Source: Ophiura sarsii (taxonomy: Eukaryota > Echinodermata > Ophiuroidea > Amphilepidida > Ophiuridae). Taken from it: a stretch of DNA of 64,000 nt. Of this stretch, positions 57,458 through 64,000 are shown one piece after another (within the stretch, counting starts at the first letter, position 1; every line of letters begins with the position of its first letter). The stretch is taken from NCBI GenBank assembly GCA_035610835.1, contig CM069447.1:64761060-64825059 (forward strand). The letters are read 5' to 3'. The position numbers and the translations under genes were made by a program. The notes under the pieces are model-generated. The model made no database searches, was not told the DNA's origin, and saw only the letters and a program-made list of their open reading frames with translations.

Positions 57458-58389
57458 CACTCTTAGAAGGTCAGGATCAAATACATGAGTAGATTTCCGG
57501 CTCACTTTGTTTTGATCCTTTAAGGATCATTTTCGGATCGTTTTGATCCGTTTTCGGATCGTTTTGATCCGTTTCCAGATAGATATCAACAAACGGATAA
57601 AATTCACCTTGATCAACTTTGATCTGATTTCCGGATCAATTCGATGAAACAGTTCATTGGTCAATGAGTGACTGACGTCACTCTTTCGCAAACCGATAGA
57701 CGACAAGCAGACGATCTTTTGAATTCGGTCGCCACAGTTGAAACAAGGGTGAAATACCGCGGTAAGTTATCCAGTCTAATCTGTAAAATGTTACATGATT
57801 TTGTCGGTAAAGTAGTTTTATTTTTTATGTTTGAACATGCTCTATTCTTGTGAACAAATTTCTTGTACCTGACCAGTGCTATCAGTACGATTTGCGGTCA
57901 AAATGCTTCTCACAAAATGTCACGATCACTGCGATGTACTAGGCCTACACGATGTAGTAAGCTTACTGCACTCGATATATAGTCTGCAGTGTGCACCCGG
58001 GGGTGGGGGCACTCAATCAATATTAGGTTTCACACCAGGCTCCATCAAAAATACCCCCTTTTTTTTGGCCCGGTGTCACCGAAAGACCCTTGCATGCATG
58101 CTTGTTTTTACAATCTGTCACCCGATGACCCCCTATGTTTTCACTTTTTCTTTGATTCAGTTTGATCCTGGAGTAGGATCATAAGCTACAGGTACATCCG
58201 ATTAAGGATCATTATTTTGATCCGTTTCAGTATCATTTGACAGAAATATTTGATCCATTTCGGATCAAACTTTTTGATCCTGCTTGTCGGATCACTTTGA
58301 TCCGGAAAGGGTAAGCTCATATGTGATACCGCTTCTGGATCAAAATTGATCCTTTTCGTCTCATATTTGATCCTGACCTTCTAAGAGTG
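57458..58389 (+). mobile_element. CACTA/CMC-like element, 932 bp, TA duplication
   Basis: The ends CACTCTTAGAAGGTCAGGAT match as inverted repeats over 26 bases and TA stands on both sides. Subterminal regions are dense with TGATCCG, GGATCA and GATCC motifs in both orientations. A first-exon-like frame with donor lies at 57,668-57,761. No transposase frame is present. Confidence 0.85.
57668..57761 (+). CDS. First-exon-like frame inside CACTA-like element (start codon broken)
   Basis: The frame reads T-D-V-T-L-S-Q-T-D-R-R-Q-A-D-D-L-L-N and ends K-Y-R at a strong donor, G then GTAAGTTA, in phase 1. The nearest ATG (57,664) is followed at once by a stop in its own frame, so this copy cannot start normally. 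The product is hydrophilic and unrecognised. Confidence 0.3.
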
Positions 58390-58680
58390 TAGAGCAGTGA
58401 GTATATTTAATTCTTTGAATAAAGAGATGGGGAGTCGTGTTTTCATAAAATAGAACCACTTAAAATGCTAACTTGCTTTTACCCCTAAAATCAAATGTGA
58501 AGAACATTTAATTAAATAAGAGAGAAAGTATGATTTTATTACTATCATATAAAGGAAGCTTACTTGCTTACTTTTTAAAGTTAATTAACTAAATTATGTT
58601 TTATTTTATTATTCATAACTTTGAATCTATAGTTTATTAACATACTGACATTTCACAAAACTCTTTTTGGAAGATAGGGT

Positions 58681-58696
58681 GGCCCTGAAAAGGGCC
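58681..58696 (-). terminator. Histone mRNA-type 3' stem-loop 2
   Basis: GGCCCTTTTCAGGGCC, again preceded by CAAC and followed by ACC, fits the same consensus with a compensated pair change in the stem. A purine-rich AAAAAGAG lies about 15 bases downstream. Two such signals in a row are unusual. Confidence 0.8.
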
Positions 58697-58733
58697 GTTG
58701 AAAACAGAGGTAGTGCTTCCTCTGTTCTTTGGG

Positions 58734-58749
58734 GGCTCTGAAAAGAGCC
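58734..58749 (-). terminator. Histone mRNA-type 3' stem-loop 1
   Basis: GGCTCTTTTCAGAGCC with the 5' flank CAAC is an exact match to the metazoan replication-dependent histone stem-loop bound by SLBP. A purine-rich AAAGAACAGAGGAAG follows 3-18 bases downstream, as expected for the histone downstream element that pairs with U7 snRNA. Confidence 0.85.
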
Positions 58750-58769
58750 GTTGATAAAACCTCAAAGGC

Positions 58770-58970
58770 TTACTGCCTCTGGTCAACTGATCTCTGCCAG
58801 TTGTTCCGCCGGTTGAAACTCCGTTGGTTGTTGTAGCTAGGACGGCTGTCTTGTCGTCTCTTTTTTCCTTGATGATGATCTTGGCTTGGCTGCTGGTTGG
58901 TTTGCTTTCTCTTCTTTGCTGGTTGGCGTCGTTGTTCCACTAGGGTCTTCCTCTTTTGGTTTGCACTCAT
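58770..58970 (-). CDS. Small, highly basic Q/N/R/K-rich protein (66 aa)
   Basis: The product begins M-S-A-N-Q-K-R-K-T-L-V-E-Q-R-R and is made mostly of K, R, Q, N and S with no hydrophobic core. Two features stand out: K-K-R-K and K-K-R-R clusters (likely nucleic acid binding or nuclear localisation) and N-N-Q-R-S-F-N-R-R-N-N-W towards the end. It does not match H1, H2A, H2B, H3 or H4. A protamine-like, sperm-basic or element-encoded nucleic-acid-binding protein are all possible. The ATG overlaps the stop of the frame before it. Confidence 0.5.
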   Translation of the reverse strand: MSANQKRKTLVEQRRQPAKKRKQTNQQPSQDHHQGKKRRQDSRPSYNNQRSFNRRNNWQRSVDQRQ

Positions 58971-59090
58971 TTAAAAAAATACTTCAATGCGTCCCTTTGC
59001 TCCTCTTCCGGTATATTCTTCTTCATCTTTGCCTCTGCGGCCAGCCTGATGGTTGCTATCGCCTGCAGCGAGTCCGGGATCACGTACACC
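58967..59090 (-). CDS. Carboxyl end of an unrecognised protein, truncated
   Basis: The open frame reads E-V-Y-V-I-P-D-S-L-Q-A-I-A-T-I-R-L-A and then a charged helix-like segment ending A-L-K-Y-F-F-K before TGA. Its start is lost at the junction with the retrotransposon end at about 59,090. GC content and codon choice are unlike the flanks, which supports real coding origin. No family recognised. Confidence 0.4.
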
Positions 59091-59345
59091 TCTGTGAAAA
59101 CTTATTTGTTTAACCAATACTACAACTGATTTTTAGAACTTTATTAACTGTATGGTATTTTTGAGTGTATATTTCTTCCGTATTTTATTGCAATTTCTTA
59201 TATTTCATACTGTGCATAATTTTTAATTTTGTAAATTTTTATTGCTGCTCTCTTTTATCATATTTGTTAGTTGTACGGCGCTCAGAGGCTTTTTGTATTA
59301 AGCGCCTAAGAAATGTCTTGTTATTATTATTATTATATTAATAAT
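59091..59345 (+). mobile_element. L2/CR1-like retrotransposon 3' end
   Basis: It begins with the last codons of a polymerase (S-V-K-T-Y-L-F-N-Q-Y-Y-N then stop), then a 3' untranslated region with GGCGCTCAGAGGC and AAGCGCCTAAG and a TTA-repeat tail. The left end abuts the small-protein locus at about 59,090. Confidence 0.65.
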
Positions 59346-59539
59346 AAATACTGACATTTTCATACAAAATCAGAAATATCCATTTTCCTTTAATAGTTTT
59401 TCTCATTGTTTCTCTCTTGAGTGCATAGCCCATGATTATGCCATTCCTCTTGAGATTTTGAAGTCAAAGCAATTCCGATCTCACTTACTGGAAATCTGCA
59501 ACAGAGTATCGATTCACCATGAAATCCATAGTCAGTGGT

Positions 59540-60150
59540 CGATGAGTGCCATTATTCCTATCCCCCAAAAGGGAGACCTCTGTCAAACAACCAACTACAG
59601 CGGGATTAGCCTCTCATGTATTTGGGCTTAAGTCTACAATCGTATGTTACTAAACCGAATACGCCTATTTGTGGACCCTCTTCTTCGATGGAATCATAAT
59701 GGCTTTAGAGAGAAACGATCCACGATCTCCCAGATTCTAGCATTGAGAAGAAGAATTGAAGGAATAAGAGAAAAAACCATTCCACTGGCTGCCGTGTTCA
59801 TAGACTTTCATACGGCTTTTTGACTCAGTACGTAGAATAATTAACATCAGTTGGTGGGGTCATATCACAAACAGCGTGGTATATGGCGACATTCCCCCTA
59901 TAACAACAATAAATCAGGGCTCAGGCAGCGCCGTTTATGTTTTGCTGGCCACTTGATGCGATCTTGCCACTTGAATCTCACTTGATGTACCACCAACGTT
60001 GCGCTTCATGCCTCCTAAACTGGCCATATTCGGACCCCACTGTGAACGTGCACATTGGCAGAACATTTTGTGAAAGGCTGCTAGTGTGCCATCCATTCCA
60101 GAGCTAGACCCATTACAGAATATGGTTTGGAGAAGAAGAAAAGATTGATA
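59540..60150 (+). pseudogene. RTE-like reverse transcriptase remnant
   Basis: The frame shows I-I-P-I-P-K-G-D type text, N-Y-S-G-I-S-L, N-R-M-L-L-N-R-I-R, N-G-F-R-E-K-R-S-T-I-S-Q-I-L-A-L-R and F-I-D-F-H-T-A-F, the fingers and palm of RTE-family polymerases, with in-frame stops. After 59,840 a large deletion brings in the carboxyl F-C-W / A-G-H-L type text near 59,935. It is dead. Confidence 0.8.
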
Positions 60151-60261
60151 CTTCCAACCAGTATACAAGTATATCATGGAAGGGCACTCAATTGTAATGA
60201 GGTCCTCAATCTCACTAGCTGTGGCTCTATTGGCCGAGTCAAACATTTAGATTTCCTTTAT

Positions 60262-60375
60262 AATCAAATGTTGTTAATAATAATAATAATAATAATAAAA
60301 ACAGTGTTTATATAGCGCACTGTGGATCACAATCCTTCAGAGCGCTTTACAGTATATGATACAACATAAATAATA
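60262..60375 (-). mobile_element. L2/CR1-like 3' end with TTA tail, minus strand
   Basis: On the minus strand AAAGCGCTCTGAAGGATTGT and GTGCGCTATATAAACACTG lead into a TTATTATTATT tail ending near 60,270. This is the 3' terminus of a non-LTR element whose body would lie to the right, up to perhaps 60,900, where I see no polymerase motif. Confidence 0.7.
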
Positions 60376-62270
60376 AAAATACAAGCAAATCAATAAAAAA
60401 TTGCAAGACCAACAATTGCACATAATATCAAGCACTGATATATCATAACATTTACAGACCAGCTGTGATTACATGTATATAAAAAGTACATTAATTGCAC
60501 ATCAAAAACATTAGAAGTTAAATGAACACACTATAAAGAATACACTCGAAAAAAAGAAGAAAAAATGCATACAAATAGCCATCCCCGAGACAAGTCTCGA
60601 AAATGACTACATGAAGACAAAGCATACATGAAGTCATCATCGAGACAAGTCTCGAAAATGACTTCATGTAGTAAATTAACACACAAGAAGAACAGACTGC
60701 GCAGCTATCTTCCAAAGAACTTATAAAACAACTGCGCAATCATTAAAAAACAGTGCGCCTACACATAATGTACATAATACAACAAAATAGAATTAAAATA
60801 ACCATAAAATACAACAGTAATGGAGGATTGTTTAGCATGAGAGACCCACGGATAGAGGCCATGTAGCATGTCAGTGTATCTCACATACGTATACCATATC
60901 ATATTAACAAGGCATCATATTAATGACAGAGAACAACCGATAGATCCACACATCCGTGGATACATCAGTGTACCTCACATGTACATAAAATTATTACAAC
61001 CACACAACAATGCATAAAATATAACCAGAACATGGCATGGTTCCAATTTGGTTACTATAAAGATTAACCACATGATTTCAATTAGTTAGTGTGCCTAATT
61101 AATTATGCAAATGGTAATTAGCTAAAAGCCAACGTACGTTGTTAGCTCTCAAGTGTACTACCCTTGTACCAATTCAAATCATCATAGCTCATCTCATCTA
61201 TCTACAAACTTTACTTCGCAAATTAAATGCATACATACTACTTATACATAATTGATACATAATTGATAATTGGGAAATTACCTGGCAAATGGAATTAAAA
61301 AATAAAAAATAAAAATAAAGTAATATTGTTGCCAAAGATGTGGGTTTTATGCCCCTATATAAGATATCTTGTTAACCGAATGTGTGATTGCAATACAATT
61401 TTATGAATTTCAAAAATAGACGCCCAAGTATTCAAATCCATAATAACATTAACAACGGCAGGTCTTATGGATACTATTAATCAATTTATTTCCAGAAAAA
61501 CAGACATGTCGCCTACTGTATGGCATGTATGCCCATACGTTATCAATCTCAGTAAATGCGAGTATAAACAATATCAATGCGTAACTCAAATAAGTGCATG
61601 CATTCTCACTGAAGTGGATGATCGTCGGTGTCTTCTAATAATATCATAAAACATGTGGTGATAATATACTTAAAGTATGAGTGCCTTTAAGTTCTTTTAA
61701 TCGAGTACAGTGTTAAAAATATTGTATTTCAGTTCACGGGTATTTACTTTTGTATTTCTACTTAGTTTAGGAGGGTCTTTCAGTTGCAAGAAGTTGATAG
61801 CTACTTCAAAGGACTAGTGGCGAATGAGATAAGACATTCAACTGTTTACCACCTTCTTAACTTACAAATCCATTCAACCAAAGCATTAACAGGTCTGTCT
61901 CGCGGGCAGTGTACGGATCTTTTCAATATTATATTCAGTGTAATGTTACAATGTGCAATGACATTAGTTACTGAAAATCGTGACTCGTCATATAAGTATA
62001 CTCCTAAAGGCAACATTTTGGAAGTGTATTTTCAATAAATTATCGAAAGTTACATTTGATATTCAAATTACTTCATATTGCATATTGTGTCATTCTTTTG
62101 GCTACTCTTTGCACTAAAATATCAAAGATGGTCCCATTCGTGTGCTATTAAACAGTTATTTTAACGAGTTATGCAACGCGTTCCATACATTCATTGTATA
62201 ACTATATTTTCACGGACATGTGAGTTGTTTGATATTATTATGTCTGCGTATTTTTTGCTTCATTCTACCA
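60376..62270. other. Unassigned stretch
   Basis: AT-rich sequence without a supported gene. A pair of CGAGACAAGTCTCG hairpins (60,585 and 60,640) stands within about 70 bases. Short open frames at 61,467 and 61,784 show no domain or splice support. Confidence 0.4.
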
Positions 62271-62274
62271 TTTT

Positions 62275-62745
62275 TGAGAACAGTATGTTCGCCCCATTCT
62301 CATTTGTAGAGGTCTACAGACGCCAATTTTAAAGATTGAGTGGACTTATTGATATCATGTGAAAGACTGATATATTGGCTACATACGACCATGATCTCAG
62401 TACTCTAAGCCTTACTGTAAAGGCAAGAGTAAATGATAAAGACAAGTGTTTCAAAAGGGCGAACCTGCCCGACGCCGGGGGGTACATGTAGGTTCGCCCA
62501 TAGGCCGGACAAGTTCGCCTTAGGCTCAGAATTAGGCTACACAAAGTACCATAATATCCAATACATATAGATTCGTTATTCTTCGTTATTTTATTCCAAA
62601 TTAAATGTAGAGATCCAAAATATAGGGGTGGGGCTTTTGTGGAACATACTCGTCAGAATTTAAAAGTAATAAGATTTACCACATTTTGAAATATTCTCCT
62701 CTAATATTAGAGTTACTCCTTTCCTGATAACTATTTGTATAATTA
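62275..62745. repeat. Dispersed repeat copy 2 (partner 28,620-29,070)
   Basis: Same text as copy 1, with an insertion of GGGTACATGTA in the GCGAACCTGCCC foldback. Related GCGAACCTGCCC fragments recur at 62,800 and 63,175. Confidence 0.75.
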
Positions 62746-63255
62746 CAATTATCCTGTAATTTTGTAATTATGCAAAATCATAACTATATACATCCCTATT
62801 GGCGAACCTGCCCCATCATCATAGGGCGTATGTCCCCCATATTGCGCAATAAGTGAATTGACCTATATCACGGATGTCCCACATACATTGATGGGTTGTT
62901 GACTGCATCAAATCCATAATCAATCCCATACCTACCTAAAGATAAAATACATCAAAACCTTTTCTGCGAATTTCTTTTTTAAAAAATCGATTTGAAAAAT
63001 GGAATCAAATAAATTCACTTTTGCGAGGCAAAACTGTTTTTTGGATGATAAGTTGACAAACATGTTATAGTGATCTGTCACGTTAATTTGGAAAGCTTGC
63101 AACATAATACTGTATCTATTGCGTGATCGCCAAATTCAACCAGTGGCCGCAAATATGAAAATCACGTGGTGGGTGAACCTGCCCATAAGGCGTACACTCC
63201 CCGGTATCCCCTATCTGTCTCAACTATACAATATTTCGAATAATATTAATCGGAA

Positions 63256-63313
63256 AAGTAGTGGCGTACCGAGGGGAGGGGGGGGGGGGGGGGGGGGGGG
63301 TGGGGGGGGGGGG
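63256..63313. repeat. Poly-G tract after a GTGGCGTACC motif
   Basis: About 40 G with one T interruption follow AGTGGCGTACCGAGG, the same kind of flank as in the hAT-like MITE at 47,926. Confidence 0.9.
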
Positions 63314-63518
63314 AAATATTTTTGAAATAACCCGTCGGTAAACACGACTCTCCGTCAGTAGATTTGCGATTTTGACCATACGATTTTTTCTGACGGTTAT
63401 GTGAACAACCACATCGCTAAGGAGACTACGTGCTAATTGACAAAATAGCGTCACATAAATAAGCCTTTCGGATGAATAATGAATTGATTCATTTTTCTTA
63501 TGAAAATCCACGTAGTAG

Positions 63519-63657
63519 CTCGGGCCTATACAAGTGTAATAATCAAGTTTAAAATATTTATAATTTGTTTAATACCCGTCATATATGCCTATTATTTCTA
63601 TGTATTTTCCTTCTACAGGGAGGACGGCACTTGATTATTACACTTGCCCGAGCCTCT
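63519..63657. repeat. Inverted repeat (GCTCGGGC ... CAAGTGTAATAATCAAGT)
   Basis: CAAGTGTAATAATCAAG at 63,531 is matched in reverse at 63,631, with GCTCGGGC just outside on both sides. A small MITE-like foldback. Confidence 0.55.
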
Positions 63658-63900
63658 CCGGATAATACTTGTGGCTGGAGACTGGGAAACAAGATCGCTT
63701 AGGTTTGAATTTCAGATGCCTTACCATGCGAGGTCTTGTGGTCCAATGGATAAGGCAGTTGCCAGGCAAGCAACAGATCCTGGGTTCGATTCCGGCCGAG
63801 ATGGTTTTCCCATAATTGTCTCTTTTCTATCCACGACGGCGAACCTGTTTAAAATATTTATAATTTGTTTAATACCCGTCGTATATGCCTATTATTTCTA
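63547..63900. repeat. 54-bp direct repeats exactly 300 bp apart
   Basis: GTTTAAAATATTTATAATTT to TATTATTTCTA is present at 63,547-63,600 and 63,847-63,900 with one mismatch. Between them lie the end of the foldback and a tRNA-like sequence. Confidence 0.9.
63738..63811 (+). ncRNA. tRNA-like sequence (probable SINE head)
   Basis: A box TGGTCCAATGG and B box GGTTCGATTCC are both good, and the anticodon stem GTTGC/GCAAC pairs around CAGGCAA. Position 33 is A instead of U and the acceptor stem pairs poorly, so this is read as a tRNA-derived SINE head or pseudogene and not a working tRNA. Confidence 0.55.
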
Positions 63901-64000
63901 AGAAAAATATATATTCGAGAGACTTGAAATATATCCATTAAGTCCTTTTTAATGAAGATCTCTTAGTTCCTATGAAAATTAAATATGACTTTTACAGTGG
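63895..64000. repeat. Dispersed repeat (partner at 34,255-34,362), runs off window
   Basis: Shares GAGACTTGAAATATATCC and AAATATGACTTTTACAGTG text with the copy at 34.3 kb in the same orientation. The family continues beyond the window. Confidence 0.7.

Larger units (their letters stand above)
58675..59090 (-). pseudogene. Locus with two overlapping small frames and tandem histone-type 3' ends
   Basis: On the minus strand a frame of at least 41 codons (from 59,090 to stop at 58,967) overlaps the ATG of a second, complete 66-codon frame (58,968-58,970) as ATGA. The second frame is followed 21 bases after its stop by one histone-type stem-loop and 37 bases later by another. The upstream side is cut by a retrotransposon 3' end in the other orientation. 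The set looks like the tail of a transcription unit that uses replication-dependent histone processing, but the proteins are not core histones. Confidence 0.5.

Noticed and set aside
58675..58970. A core histone gene
   Set aside because: The stem-loops fit, but the protein has no histone-fold sequence and does not match H1, H2A, H2B, H3 or H4 in length or motifs.
59935..60246. 103-residue minus-strand open frame
   Set aside because: It is the opposite strand of the RTE polymerase remnant, whose plus-strand reading has recognisable motifs.
63738..63811. Functional tRNA call for the sequence with good A and B boxes
   Set aside because: Position 33 is A instead of U and the acceptor stem does not pair, so a SINE head or pseudogene is more likely.

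Overview
This is a stretch of animal nuclear DNA, AT-rich and full of introns and mobile elements. The likely source is an invertebrate deuterostome such as an echinoderm or hemichordate. That is an inference from three things: a secreted protein mixing HYR (hyalin-repeat) and F5/8-type-C (discoidin) modules, sea-urchin-style histone 3' stem-loops, and the repeat landscape. Nothing here names the species. No bacterial operons, CRISPR arrays or prophages are present.

One large host gene dominates the left 27.5 kb. It is on the minus strand, starts near 27,496 and runs off the left edge. Fourteen exons can be proposed from splice sites, phases and domain homology: a signal-peptide exon, an unrecognised cysteine module, three HYR exons (one rebuilt by an in-frame 117-bp duplication), then discoidin domains each encoded by a fixed pair of exons (phase 1 to 0, then 0 to 1). 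Four discoidin domains are complete and a fifth is cut by the window edge. The product looks like an extracellular adhesion, lectin-like or matrix protein. Its introns hold many MITEs, and the 8.7-kb first intron holds a nested pile of elements (19.1-24.0 kb), a mariner-like element (24.5-25.2 kb) and a 171-bp satellite (25.7-26.7 kb).

From 28 to 48 kb the sequence is almost entirely repeats: tandem repeats of about 170 bp, long poly-G tracts, an L1/Tx1-like retrotransposon with a MITE inserted in frame, two L2/CR1-like reverse transcriptase remnants each split by a DNA element, a frameshifted monocarboxylate transporter (SLC16) remnant, a 565-bp TGAT microsatellite and a 950-bp foldback element.

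From 48 to 64 kb there are more MITEs and dispersed repeats, one intact tRNA-Gln(CTG) with a decayed copy 0.4 kb away, tRNA-derived SINE heads, and a notable minus-strand locus at 58.68-59.09 kb. There a tiny, very basic reading frame is followed by two consecutive canonical histone-type 3' stem-loops.

The most unusual observations are that locus and a set of CACTA/CMC-like elements (11.9, 40.3 and 57.5 kb). Each carries a short first-exon-like reading frame ending at a GTAAG donor in phase 1. All boundaries come from reading the sequence by eye. No alignment, gene predictor or database search was run.
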